IMG/VR virus record: IMGVR_UViG_3300036770_006434
Location: 62,001 to 126,000 of that record
Length of the DNA: 64,000 bases
From: a virus
Strand: one strand, 5' to 3'
Below, piece after piece: positions 38,928 through 47,242 of this stretch; the first letter of the stretch is position 1; each line of letters begins with the position of its first letter. The notes beneath the pieces are model-generated. The model saw only the letters and a list, made by a program, of their open reading frames with translations. It had not been told where the DNA came from and searched no databases. Made by a program: the position numbers and the translations under genes.

Positions 38928-39699
38928 AGAGATTCAATTTCGTGATAGATTCAAATGGGAGCTGGGTCCAGTCATGGTAGGTTACCCTGCGCTCGGTTTC
39001 CTGCCAGCAGTCGAGTCCGTAATGGACGTATGGGTAGCAATAGGTCGGGCTATTCGGCGGGCAAATTACATCGGACTTGCCGCCGACCGAAAGCATGAGA
39101 TGATAGTCCCCGGTGTCGCACCCGATATAGCGGCCGACTCCCGCGTAGATTGCGGCCATGTCGCGGACCGGAACATCCAAAAACTCAATAGCGCTCGGAG
39201 CCTTGACATACGAGGTCTCGGCTTTCAGGTGATTCGAGGAGAATCCGAATTGGATAAAGGTTACATCTGGATTTGCCGCGACTATGCGCTTTACCACGTC
39301 TTCCGGCATGGTCCTTTCGCCCCGTTTCTGGGGGCTGACCTTGATAATACATGGGTTATGGTAAATGTTTGCAACCCTTTTTCCCTCCTTTAGTTCAGCG
39401 TCTGATAGCCGGATTTTCGGAATGGCCGGGACACTCCACAGTCCGTAAAATCCAAGGACTCTCTTTGTCCAAGGACGCGGGATACTGATATGGTCCGGCG
39501 GCCTGATCTTGGAACGGTCGTCAAACCACACGGTTTCACGAGGGAGCCCGTCAAAAATTGGCGCTATCCCGCGAACCCAAGGCTCGTTAAACAGGTGGAG
39601 ACGGCATGGACGGTCAAGCAGAATAGGCGTCAGAGCAAGGTTGTCGCCCAAGTTCGCGGAATCACTGTAAACGTCTGTTAGACCGTCGTTTTTCGACAT
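38914..39699 (-). CDS. Glycosyltransferase family 9-like
   Basis: 261 residues from ATG 39699. SANLGDNLALTPILL at the N-terminus, TFIQFGFSS centrally, and RYIGCDTGDYHLMLSVGG near the end are GT9-like. The last block and the CWQETERRVTYHDW tail are shared with the first domain of the protein at 28888, showing an internal gene family. An upstream ATG at 39828 would overrun the gene at 39731 and is rejected. Confidence 0.7.
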   Translation of the reverse strand: MSKNDGLTDVYSDSANLGDNLALTPILLDRPCRLHLFNEPWVRGIAPIFDGLPRETVWFDDRSKIRPPDHISIPRPWTKRVLGFYGLWSVPAIPKIRLSDAELKEGKRVANIYHNPCIIKVSPQKRGERTMPEDVVKRIVAANPDVTFIQFGFSSNHLKAETSYVKAPSAIEFLDVPVRDMAAIYAGVGRYIGCDTGDYHLMLSVGGKSDVICPPNSPTYCYPYVHYGLDCWQETERRVTYHDWTQLPFESITKLNLYDKR

Positions 39700-39730
39700 G
39701 GACTGAATCTTAACGGTCCTTTGGAACAAG

Positions 39731-39955
39731 TCAATCCAAATCCGATATGCCGACCCTGTCCATCTCTTCCCAAATCCATTTTCTGGCAACTTCCGGGGAA
39801 AACGACTGTTGTTCCTCTTCTGGTCCATACTTGTTCAGCTGCCGCAGTCTTTCGTCCAAAGACCGAATGGCAGACCAGTATTTGAAGCCGTTATTGGCCC
39901 AATCAAATTCGGACTGCTCTTTTGGAAGGGTAAATTCAAGTGTGACTTTGGGCAT
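39731..39955 (-). CDS. Small conserved phage protein, 74 aa
   Basis: The pattern LEFTLPKEQSEFDWANNGFKYWSAI...LDERLRQLNKYG (beta strand, then PEEQ-EF and a helix with L-R-x-x-x-K) recurs in many phages as a small protein of unknown function. Located between glycan genes but probably unrelated to glycans. Confidence 0.65.
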   Translation of the reverse strand: MPKVTLEFTLPKEQSEFDWANNGFKYWSAIRSLDERLRQLNKYGPEEEQQSFSPEVARKWIWEEMDRVGISDLD

Positions 39956-39959
39956 GGTG

Positions 39960-40709
39960 TTAGATCAGTTTGTGTTCCGCTACGACCTTATCGTAATCCT
40001 CTTGTTTGACCCCGATATGCAGGGCTTCCGCATAGTCCGTTTCCCAGACCAAGTGCCTCTTGTGGGACCGTGAGAAGTGTTGTAGAATCAGCCGCCAGAG
40101 CATCTCACACTGCACCTGTTGGCGGGCCAGCGGGTTTTGTTCCAGCGCCAGACAAAGGCGATAATAATCCAGACTCCGCATAATGATGGGTTGAAAATTG
40201 ACGTGTTCCGACCAGAAGTAGTCAGTCCCGGAGTCCGCAGGGAAGCCCGGCCCTTTGTCGTCGCCCCGCCGCATGAAGCGGGCGGTCAGCATTTCGTGGT
40301 CATTCGCCAGTTTTTGACAAGCAGAAGTCAAGAGGTCGTCCAGCGGGATTTTGTGACTGATTACCGGTGAATCGTCCTCGGCCAGCATAAAATACGGCTG
40401 GCTATAGACTTCCGGGTTTTTGGACACAGTGATTTGGTCACAGAGATAAGCGTCTCCGTGAGACAGTCCGCGATTCCAGTCGCCCATGGTCTCAATCACT
40501 TGGAAACCTCGCGCAGTCAGGTCTTCCCGCATGGACTTGGCGATATCCTCATCCCCCGGTGTCACTTTGAGATGTGCGACAAGACGCCCAAAGACGACAA
40601 GCGGAATCTGTTTGTTCCAGTGATTCAGGGTAAGGCGATAGTCAGTTTTCCGGCCCCAGTGTCCTTTGGTAGACGTGAAGAGTGCGAATGTGATCGGGAG
40701 TTTGTTCAT
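39960..40709 (-). CDS. Putative glycosyltransferase-like protein
   Basis: 249 residues. FALFTSTKGHWG ... YRLTLNHWNKQIPLVVF and YFMLAEDDSPV (acidic D-x-D-like site) followed by FMRRGDDKGPGF suggest a GT-A fold acting on a donor at EDD. The family is not recognised with certainty. It lies in the glycan cassette, 5 bp from the small gene upstream. Confidence 0.45.
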   Translation of the reverse strand: MNKLPITFALFTSTKGHWGRKTDYRLTLNHWNKQIPLVVFGRLVAHLKVTPGDEDIAKSMREDLTARGFQVIETMGDWNRGLSHGDAYLCDQITVSKNPEVYSQPYFMLAEDDSPVISHKIPLDDLLTSACQKLANDHEMLTARFMRRGDDKGPGFPADSGTDYFWSEHVNFQPIIMRSLDYYRLCLALEQNPLARQQVQCEMLWRLILQHFSRSHKRHLVWETDYAEALHIGVKQEDYDKVVAEHKLI

Positions 40710-40719
40710 GTTTTATGTA

Positions 40720-41361
40720 TCACCACTTGCAATACCAAGCCGCGACCCACAGGCGTTTGAGCCACCAATGAATAAGTTCGCCTAATGAGCGCAGTTTCAG
40801 GATGCGGCTATTGGCGGGAAAGGCGATGTCGGGAGAGCATCCCGTCAGAATCGTGCGGATAGGGGAGTTCACCCTCCCGAGGATAATCGTCAAGGGGCGG
40901 TCGGAAACGTGGCTTAGGTGGGAGAGGTCTAAGGAGTGGACGGGCGCAGAGGATTGGTCTGACCACTCGCCCAGCGAAACGTCGGCTTTTGTGCCCGTAG
41001 ATTCAACTTCTCCCTTGAGTGTTAGCTCGTGGCTACCTCCCTTGATCTTGAACACGTATTCGCCCTCGTTACCGGCGACCCCAAAGCGTCCCTCAAGGCA
41101 GCAGTAGCACGTAGTGTTGTTGCAATCCACGGCGGCTTCCTTGCCTTGGGCGACCCTGAGATTGGGAAGGTCTGTATAGGTGCGACCGGAGAGTTTCAGG
41201 ATCGCGTCCCATGCCTTGGGGTCGGTCGGAACGAGGTCGTTCATCGGAGCGCCGGGCTCAGCCGGGGTTTCCCGGTCTGTGCCGGCGAACCAGATGATGC
41301 TGTCCACGTTATAGGACAGGTAGTTGGCGTCTTTCTCGGCGGTGCGGATGGGGGTGATCAT
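40720..41361 (-). CDS. Hypothetical protein, 213 aa
   Basis: Starts at ATG 41361 (ATGA overlap with the Tat-signal gene). Beta-rich middle (EGEYVFKIKGGSHELTLKGEVESTG) with a CNNTTCYCCLEGRFG cysteine cluster, and a very aromatic C-terminus, ELIHWWLKRLWVAAWYCKW. Translational coupling suggests it works with the protein at 41358. No family recognised. Confidence 0.55.
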   Translation of the reverse strand: MITPIRTAEKDANYLSYNVDSIIWFAGTDRETPAEPGAPMNDLVPTDPKAWDAILKLSGRTYTDLPNLRVAQGKEAAVDCNNTTCYCCLEGRFGVAGNEGEYVFKIKGGSHELTLKGEVESTGTKADVSLGEWSDQSSAPVHSLDLSHLSHVSDRPLTIILGRVNSPIRTILTGCSPDIAFPANSRILKLRSLGELIHWWLKRLWVAAWYCKW

Positions 41362-42068
41362 GAGGTATAGGAGATTACAGGATAACTGGTGCGATAACGG
41401 GGGTCGGTGGACTGCCAACGCAGACAGTGCATGCGTAGAGTCTCGCGCAGTCGGGACATCTCCTCGGGGGTGGACACGATGGTGTTGACGGTCATGCGTG
41501 GACCCGAAGTATTCCCGTAGCCCATCAGTGCGGCAGCGGGGCTAATCCACTGGATGTCCGGCGACGCGGGATCGCAAATACGCGAGCCCTTCTGCGGCTG
41601 GTCACAATGAACGCCCCAGTCATAAAGCATCTGCCAGTTAGGTAACCATGGACGCGTCCGATCATTGGTTACCCAATCGCCGCCAATGCTGTGACTAGGA
41701 GAGGTTTCCCCTTCTCTTTCCAAAAGGTCCGCTAAAATGTAGGCCGGATTAGAGCAGCCGCGCTCTAACTTGAAGGTGCCGTCCCAGTCGCCAAAATACC
41801 GGTATGAGGCGTTTATGCCCGGATGATATCCGTCGCGCGCGATAGCGTCACAATCCTCAACGTAATAGCGATTTGACGGGACCTTGACAGCTAAGCCTTT
41901 GACCAGAACGCCTGTCGGTCCGGGTAGTCCAACGTCCTTAAAATCGGCTATGGGGTCGGACGTGGGCGGGGTCTGATTCACTGCCCTAGCTACCAGCGGT
42001 GCGGCAGCTAAGCTACCGAGTATAGATATGAACTGACGACGTGTAGTGGACGCGATAAGTGTGCTCAT
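41358..42068 (-). CDS. Tat-signal protein of unknown function
   Basis: 236 residues from ATG 42068. The N-terminus STTRRQFISILGSLAAAPLV is a twin-arginine (Tat) export signal: RRQFI, a hydrophobic stretch and an A-x-A-like end (VARA). The mature part contains SNPAYILADLLEREGE and NWQMLYDWGVHCDQ, which recall the NPAxxLxDLL...YCD pattern of tail-tip (gpJ-like) proteins; that likeness is weak. Export in folded form before lysis would be unusual for a virion part, so a surface-acting factor is as likely. Confidence 0.55.
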   Translation of the reverse strand: MSTLIASTTRRQFISILGSLAAAPLVARAVNQTPPTSDPIADFKDVGLPGPTGVLVKGLAVKVPSNRYYVEDCDAIARDGYHPGINASYRYFGDWDGTFKLERGCSNPAYILADLLEREGETSPSHSIGGDWVTNDRTRPWLPNWQMLYDWGVHCDQPQKGSRICDPASPDIQWISPAAALMGYGNTSGPRMTVNTIVSTPEEMSRLRETLRMHCLRWQSTDPRYRTSYPVISYTS

Positions 42069-42361
42069 GCAATAACCTCTTTCCATGTGGCAAAATAATT
42101 TTCACCCTTCATTTCCAACCAGTAATCTGTGATAAACGTTTCGGGGTTAAAGGAATTGTTCTGTTTTACGTCAAGTCGCACAGTGCCGCGCCCTAAGTTA
42201 AGGTTCGGAAACCCCTTCTCTGCCGCCGAAGCGGCTGCCTCAATGCAAAATTCGTCAATCTCCCCGGTGGAACGTCGGAACTGGCCTCTCCAACTTCCAT
42301 TGTCTTTGACCTCGTAAGTCTCTGTCAATTGGGATGTATATGTTCGTGATACAGCATTCAT
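42065..42361 (-). CDS. Hypothetical protein, 98 aa
   Basis: Soluble protein with SQLTETYEVKDNGSWRGQF and AAASAAEKGFPNLNLGRGTVRLDV. ATGA overlaps on both sides. No family recognised. Confidence 0.55.
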   Translation of the reverse strand: MNAVSRTYTSQLTETYEVKDNGSWRGQFRRSTGEIDEFCIEAAASAAEKGFPNLNLGRGTVRLDVKQNNSFNPETFITDYWLEMKGENYFATWKEVIA

Positions 42362-43230
42362 ATAATGGGTAAAGCATCGGCGGGGTTATGGTTGTCCTTG
42401 ATTCCATCGGTCCGACCGTGGAACAGGTGATAGGCATCCGACAGAATCTTCTCTCCCCCGAGGTAAGCCTTCAGGGTGTCGTCCAAAGGACCGGTGAGCA
42501 AGGTCTTGAGCCCCTCCACAGTGAGCGGCACCCCACGGCGCTTCATCTCCTTGCGGAACGCCAAGCGCATTCCCTCCCGGCGCGCAAAAACCTCTTGGGT
42601 GGCACCTCCGGGATGCTGCTCCAAACCGAGCGCACAGGTGTTGGAGCCTGCCGCTTGCGTGACATAGTAATACGCGTAGTGGAGCACAAAATGAAACGGG
42701 TCCTTTCGCTTCTCGGGTCGCACATTCAGCCGCACCAGTCTCTCATTCGGCTCAATGTTTGACCACTCAATTCCGCGTCCATTCCAGCCCGTCAAAGTCC
42801 AATGCGGAGTTTGGCGGTATTCAAGCGTTTCCCGGTAACGGAACAGGTAGGCTTTTCCGTAGTAAAAAACGACATCCAACTCCGCCTCATCCATCATGGG
42901 AATGATCTCTGTTTTGACCTTGGACAAAAACTCTACTGCGGGTCTCTCTTTATCGTCTGTCCAGATACAAAAATCTCCTTCCTGTATGAGTCCGGTGAAT
43001 AGCGTATCGTTCATAGCGTGCCAGTGCCGTGTCGGCCAAGAGCGATGAATAATGCGACCAGCCCCTTTGACGGTTTCCAGATACCGGGCGCTGGGCGCGT
43101 CTGTCGGCACGTCGTTGAGGACCCAGATGATACCGTCAAGGTGGGGTAGGATAGGTTCGATCATCTCTACCGGGTTTTCGGCAGAGGCGTCGGAGGACAT
43201 GGAGGTGAGAAAGAGGCGTGGTGCGCTCAT
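42358..43230 (-). CDS. Putative glycosyltransferase-like protein, 290 aa
   Basis: Begins MSAPRLFLTSMSSDASAENP at ATG 43230. PHLDGIIWVLNDVPTDAP and GRIIHRSW, then FCIWTDDKERP (DD metal-binding position) follow the GT2-like GT-A order: donor strand, second strand, D-x-D. HFVLHYAYYYVTQ later is hydrophobic but not a clear membrane span. A truncated copy of its N-terminus lies upstream at 43420-43509. Confidence 0.5.
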   Translation of the reverse strand: MSAPRLFLTSMSSDASAENPVEMIEPILPHLDGIIWVLNDVPTDAPSARYLETVKGAGRIIHRSWPTRHWHAMNDTLFTGLIQEGDFCIWTDDKERPAVEFLSKVKTEIIPMMDEAELDVVFYYGKAYLFRYRETLEYRQTPHWTLTGWNGRGIEWSNIEPNERLVRLNVRPEKRKDPFHFVLHYAYYYVTQAAGSNTCALGLEQHPGGATQEVFARREGMRLAFRKEMKRRGVPLTVEGLKTLLTGPLDDTLKAYLGGEKILSDAYHLFHGRTDGIKDNHNPADALPII

Positions 43231-43418
43231 TTGGTCTTCTTGGGGGTCAAATACTCTACCTGCATGGGTGCAAATACGGAGAGGCACGGGAACATGATAC
43301 CACCCGAGTGAGGTGGACAACAGTGCTTACCGCTCTTGTTGACGTAGGGGGCCTCCCTACCGTGGGTGTTGCACCACCATATACCATCCGGCTCTTGATA
43401 CTTGGATAGCGTGGTCAT
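43227..43418 (-). CDS. Small cysteine-rich protein, 63 aa
   Basis: Cys/His-rich: WWCNTHGREAPY and HCCPPHSGGIMFPC, a likely zinc-binding knuckle. Start ATG 43418 is 1 nt after the stop of the 29-codon fragment at 43420, suggesting re-initiation; ATG 43439 is an in-frame alternative. No family recognised. Confidence 0.55.
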   Translation of the reverse strand: MTTLSKYQEPDGIWWCNTHGREAPYVNKSGKHCCPPHSGGIMFPCLSVFAPMQVEYLTPKKTK

Positions 43419-43419
43419 A

Positions 43420-43509
43420 TCAAGCAATAGGCAACCCATGCTTCATCACCAGATTCTCCGAGGATGGGTCCGAGGACATTGACGTAAGAAAAAGTCGTGG
43501 TTCTGGCAT
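43420..43509 (-). pseudogene. Truncated duplicate of the N-terminus of the gene at 42358
   Basis: A 29-codon frame reading MPEPRLFLTSMSSDPSSENL, against MSAPRLFLTSMSSDASAENP for the gene at 42358: 15 of 20 positions are identical. It then diverges and stops. It is a gene remnant, or a leader peptide kept for coupling to the gene at 43227. The rest of the 43440-43548 gap shows no gene. Confidence 0.6.
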
Positions 43510-43548
43510 ATTTCCCCTAGTCTCTAAGTTTTACGTCCAGAGTCAAGT

Positions 43549-44379
43549 CTATTCCCGCCAAGACGGCAGGTTATGCCTGTATTTCGGCATGGCCAGCAAA
43601 TCTTCCATCGTCTTCGCGGCTTCCGAAGAATGCTTGTCGCGGTTATCCCAGACCGGCCGCCAGAACTCGGAGCGTTTAAGCCTCTGTTCCAGATTGAGAT
43701 ATCCGAGATGGTAGACAAAGGGGATTTCTCCACCCTCCATTTGGCCGACCAGCAAAAAAGACGGCAGAGCGGTGTTCATGATGGCGGCGGCGTTGACCAA
43801 TTCTCGGGTCTCTTTGTGAATCGCATCACAGGTGTCGCTTTTCGTCTTGTCGATGGACCCATCCTCTCGGTAAGCCCACTTCACTACTCCTCGGGTGATG
43901 TGCGGCAGATTCTTGTGGAGATACCATTTTAGACCGGTCTTGGCGTATCTGTCCTCTCTTTCAATCAGGTCAACGACAGGAATCAGAAATGCTTCATACT
44001 GACTGTGTTCCAGTTCTTGCGCCAGACGCTCCCAAAACCGACGCTGGCGTGGGATCAGGACTTCATCCAAGTCCAAGAGGATGCAGAATTTCTCCGTGCA
44101 TTTCTCCAAGGCAGCGGCCTTCCCTCGACCATCAAATTCCGGGTCAGTGTAGGGGATATCAATGTCTACCACCTCGGTCTTAGTCTGGCTCCACGGGTTC
44201 TGGAACTTCCACTGCTTAAAGAAATCCCGCAGGACCTTCGCGGTGTCGTCCTCAGATTTGTTCACGGCGATCACGATTTGGCCGGACCCGCGCAGGAAGG
44301 ATAGCCAGTTTGTAAGGACAGGCTTCCAATCGAAACCAGCGGAAATAATGTTAAAGGAGCTGTTGTAAATGCTGAACAT
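43549..44379 (-). CDS. Glycosyltransferase, GT2-like
   Basis: 276 residues. FNIISAGFDWKPVLTNWLSFL, IVIAVNKSEDDTAKVLRDF and FCILLDLDEVLIPRQ (D-x-D) match GT-A family 2 enzymes. A later FVYHLGYLNLEQRLKRSEFWRP resembles the acceptor-side helix of GT2/GT92-like proteins. Donor and acceptor unknown. Confidence 0.7.
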   Translation of the reverse strand: MFSIYNSSFNIISAGFDWKPVLTNWLSFLRGSGQIVIAVNKSEDDTAKVLRDFFKQWKFQNPWSQTKTEVVDIDIPYTDPEFDGRGKAAALEKCTEKFCILLDLDEVLIPRQRRFWERLAQELEHSQYEAFLIPVVDLIEREDRYAKTGLKWYLHKNLPHITRGVVKWAYREDGSIDKTKSDTCDAIHKETRELVNAAAIMNTALPSFLLVGQMEGGEIPFVYHLGYLNLEQRLKRSEFWRPVWDNRDKHSSEAAKTMEDLLAMPKYRHNLPSWRE

Positions 44380-44387
44380 AGAATGAT

Positions 44388-44720
44388 TTATACGTTGTAA
44401 TCCGACAGTTTGTCGTATTCTTTCTTGGCGGGCAACAATTCTATGAGTCTCTTGATACGGTTATACTCCGCTTCACTCAAACTCCAACCCCAACTTCTAC
44501 GCTCAATCCACCCGCTAAAAGGAGGGGTTTCGCGAGGGTCTCGTTGACAAATGTTCTCTAAAAACCCACCGAAAATCTCAATCGGAACGTCCGTGACCAC
44601 GCCTTGCGGCCAAGTGTCCGATTTTTTCTCGTCCACCTCATCTTTGTGCGGAATAGCGATAAGGGCGGAAAACCATTGGGTCCCGGTATCTGTCACAAGG
44701 TAATGGCGTGTTTTGGACAT
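44388..44720 (-). CDS. Hypothetical protein, 110 aa
   Basis: Soluble protein (WFSALIAIPHKDEVDEKK, PFSGWIERRSWGWSLSEAEYNRIKRL) in the glycan operon, 6 bp from the GT gene at 44727. No family recognised. Confidence 0.55.
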   Translation of the reverse strand: MSKTRHYLVTDTGTQWFSALIAIPHKDEVDEKKSDTWPQGVVTDVPIEIFGGFLENICQRDPRETPPFSGWIERRSWGWSLSEAEYNRIKRLIELLPAKKEYDKLSDYNV

Positions 44721-44726
44721 GGCGTT

Positions 44727-45554
44727 TTAGTTCCAGACGTGGAATGAATCTTTTTTTTCGTTTTCAGGAATCTCGCCCGGCGGCCAAGATTGGGTGCCGA
44801 GAACGTATTCCCACTCCCTGTCCGAGAACTTGGGGTAAACGTATCTCTCTTTGACCGGCCCATTAATCAACCAGAGTTGTTTGGTATCCGGGTAATGCAT
44901 CCATTTTGATCCATCCGGGTTCTCACGAACCGCTGTTCGCCCGTTGTCTACGACCATTCGCGGCCATGCCGTGAAATGAAGGTAGTCGTAATCCGAGTAG
45001 TATTTCTGAATCTGTTCTTCCCGCCAAATGACATGGTGGAACGGTCCCGCGCCCCCGTAAGTCAGCGGCAGGTTGTGTTCCATCTTCCTATAAAAATCGG
45101 TCCGCATAATATATGCCCTCTCCGAATAGATATGACGCTCTTCCTGAGTGTCGCAGACCGGCCCGGCTAGGCTGATGGACTTTACCACATATCCATCGCG
45201 GTCCATCTGATCCAACAGGTCCTTTAGGTCTTCAAACTCGTTTTGCCCCAAATCGCGGCCAAAGAACTGGTCATTCTGCAAGTAAATGACGAATGGACTG
45301 AAGACTGCCGCCATAAGGTCGCGCGTGCCAAGCCCGAGGCCACCATTGGTTCGGGGCATGATAAGGGTGTCGATCAGCCCCTCTTTCAGGTAGATTGTCG
45401 GGTAATCTGCCATCCCGTTGTGGAGATACACGACTTTGGTCGGAATCTTGACATGCTTCTTTATGGATTCGAGGCATGGTCTAGCGGCTTCCGGTTTTTG
45501 GAAGTCCAATACGGCGATGGTCAGTTCGGGTTCGGTGTAAGTGGGGAGATTCAT
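44727..45554 (-). CDS. Glycosyltransferase, GT2-like
   Basis: 275 residues from ATG 45554. ELTIAVLDFQKPEAARPCLESI is the classic GT2 start, KVVYLHNGMADYP the second strand, GLGLGTRDLMAAVFSPFVIYLQNDQFF gives the donor-binding acidic site (QND in place of D-x-D). Later GGAGPFHHVIWREEQIQ fits the catalytic loop. Donor and acceptor unknown. Confidence 0.75.
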   Translation of the reverse strand: MNLPTYTEPELTIAVLDFQKPEAARPCLESIKKHVKIPTKVVYLHNGMADYPTIYLKEGLIDTLIMPRTNGGLGLGTRDLMAAVFSPFVIYLQNDQFFGRDLGQNEFEDLKDLLDQMDRDGYVVKSISLAGPVCDTQEERHIYSERAYIMRTDFYRKMEHNLPLTYGGAGPFHHVIWREEQIQKYYSDYDYLHFTAWPRMVVDNGRTAVRENPDGSKWMHYPDTKQLWLINGPVKERYVYPKFSDREWEYVLGTQSWPPGEIPENEKKDSFHVWN

Positions 45555-45558
45555 GTTT

Positions 45559-45780
45559 TTAGGTCCAGATTTCCATTTTGGGCGTTCCACGCCAGAGCGG
45601 TTCCCGATATTCAAGGGTCGCATAGTCTGGAACGTCCATCCAACAGCACGAGCATACTGGATGATCTACATGTGACTGCATCCATTTGCCGCCATACGCG
45701 CGGCGATACCAAGAGTATTCAGACATAAAGGCTGAAACGATGGTTGACCTAAAAACGGATTTTGAAAGTTTGATAATCAT
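45559..45780 (-). CDS. Small cysteine-rich protein, 73 aa
   Basis: WMQSHVDHPVCSCCWMDVPDYATLEYREPLW is distinctive, with a CSCC cluster near His residues that could bind zinc. Start ATG 45780 overlaps the upstream stop (ATGA); an internal ATG at 45726 would also keep the cysteine region. No family recognised. Confidence 0.55.
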   Translation of the reverse strand: MIIKLSKSVFRSTIVSAFMSEYSWYRRAYGGKWMQSHVDHPVCSCCWMDVPDYATLEYREPLWRGTPKMEIWT

Positions 45781-46688
45781 GTGATACTGTTGTAAACCGA
45801 TTCAATCCTGCGGGCCACCCCGGCAGGTGACACCTTCTCTTTGAGGTTCAGGTTAAAATGGGATCGCAGCCGCAGCTTCATCTCCCTCATCCTGTCCCCG
45901 GACTCCTCGTTTACGAAATGCGAGATAAAGGCGGCGATTGACCGGGGGGTCGGATGGACATCCTCGTATTCAGGGAATAGGTCGGTGGGGAAGAGTTCCT
46001 CGCGAGTGGTCAGATCGTTACAGATAATGGGAATAGCGCCCGCCGCCGCGCTCTCCAACGGCGTCAATGAAAGTCCTTCAATTTTTCCCAAGCAGAAAAC
46101 GAAGTCCACCGAGTTATACACGATATTCAGGTTCTCGTCATTCAGAACCCCAAGATAGTCACCCCAACCGGGCTCGTTCCCGACAAGGCATAGGTCATTT
46201 TGCGTATACCCAAGGGTGTTGAGTGCCAGAGCGCCGAGGTTAAACCGTTTATTGGCATCCTGCCGGCGGCCCACATGGGCGAAGCGGTAGAACGGCTTGC
46301 GCGTCAAGTCCGGTCTGTGGGCGGCGGGCTTGATGGGCTGGTAGATAACCGTGGACTCAATCCCCAGATACTCTTTCAGCTGCCATTGCCCATACTCGGA
46401 AATGGCGCAAACCGCATCGGCGGCGACCAGTTGATCCCTAAGTCCACCCATATCGAAATTCGGCAAAAGGTGTATCGGGACATCCAAGCAGGTCAAAATC
46501 ACCTTGGCTCCCGGCTTAATCGTGCCATTGGACTTGTCTTTGACCACCTGTTCGTGCGAATTGTTGGAATACACCAAGTCCGCTTCGGTGATATACTCCG
46601 TTACCTCCCACCCGATTTCACGGAATCCATCCGCGATTCGCGGCACTTGCCCGGCAAAGTGAGTCGCGCCGTTTAGCCAGACCTTCAT
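45777..46688 (-). CDS. Glycosyltransferase family 4-like
   Basis: 303 residues. GT-B organisation: MKVWLNGATHFAGQVPRIADG, CLDVPIHLLP, CAISEYGQWQLKEYLGIE and the C-terminal KIEGLSLTPLESAAAGAIPIIC, the conserved E-x7-E sugar-nucleotide loop of GT4. It is the second gene after the leftward promoter at 46987 and heads the glycan cassette. Overlaps on both sides by ATGA. Confidence 0.8.
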   Translation of the reverse strand: MKVWLNGATHFAGQVPRIADGFREIGWEVTEYITEADLVYSNNSHEQVVKDKSNGTIKPGAKVILTCLDVPIHLLPNFDMGGLRDQLVAADAVCAISEYGQWQLKEYLGIESTVIYQPIKPAAHRPDLTRKPFYRFAHVGRRQDANKRFNLGALALNTLGYTQNDLCLVGNEPGWGDYLGVLNDENLNIVYNSVDFVFCLGKIEGLSLTPLESAAAGAIPIICNDLTTREELFPTDLFPEYEDVHPTPRSIAAFISHFVNEESGDRMREMKLRLRSHFNLNLKEKVSPAGVARRIESVYNSIT

Positions 46689-46951
46689 GCCTCGTCCTCT
46701 TTTTCCGCAATGGACAGGTATTCGTCCTGCGGCACTAGCTCGGACAGGATTTGGGAATCCACCCCGCCGTTAGTCCCCAAATACCCGCGAAGTGCAGCCA
46801 GAGCCGTGTCCAAATCGTCAAAAGTGCCGACCGGCGCACCGTCCACCCCGACATACCAGATGCGGACATACTCGTTGTCAGTGGGTTTTCCTGTTTTTTC
46901 CTTGAAGGCCGCTGCCGAGGAAGCGGGGGACGTGTGTTTGGAGTGAGACAT
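46685..46951 (-). CDS. Hypothetical protein, 88 aa (first leftward gene)
   Basis: From ATG 46951. Ser/Thr-rich start (MSHSKHTSPASSAAAFKE) then VRIWYVGVDGAPVGTFDDLDTALAALR and an acidic end. It starts 35 nt after the -10 of the promoter at 46987, so it opens the long leftward operon. No family recognised. Confidence 0.6.
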   Translation of the reverse strand: MSHSKHTSPASSAAAFKEKTGKPTDNEYVRIWYVGVDGAPVGTFDDLDTALAALRGYLGTNGGVDSQILSELVPQDEYLSIAEKEDEA

Positions 46952-46986
46952 GGGATTTATGCGATATTGAATGGCGGCAGTTTCCA

Positions 46987-47014
46987 ATGATAAGGATACT
47001 GGTAAGTGAGTCAA
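46987..47014 (-). promoter_or_regulatory. Leftward promoter TTGACT-N16-TATCAT
   Basis: TTGACT (47009-47014, with an overlapping second TTGACT at 47014-47019) and TATCAT (46987-46992) on the minus strand. It would drive the glycan cassette away from the promoter at 47243. Confidence 0.6.
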
Positions 47015-47165
47015 GTCAAAAAGGTAAACCAGTATCAAGAGATAGATTCTAACGTAAACAACCACAACTACCACACAGTTCCACTTCCCCCAGTTCACCC
47101 TAATATATGTCCTGTTCTTTTTTGTTGGGCCAAAACCTGTGTTACGGAAATGTGTCGTAAATCGG

Positions 47166-47187
47166 ACAGTTTGAACGGCCAAACTGT
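47166..47187. repeat. Perfect inverted repeat, operator candidate
   Basis: ACAGTTTG (47166-47173), 6 nt loop, CAAACTGT (47180-47187). It lies between the two divergent promoters, 56 bp upstream of the rightward -35. The rest of 46952-47242 holds no convincing gene. Confidence 0.5.
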
Positions 47188-47242
47188 TTGTGGGCTAAAC
47201 CATTGACGATAGATGAGTTATGAAAATAATGCGACTTTATGC

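Noticed and set aside
46952-47182. 77-codon N-terminal extension of the gene at 46685
   Set aside because: Hydrophobic low-complexity sequence that overlaps the promoter at 46987; ATG 46951 is preferred.
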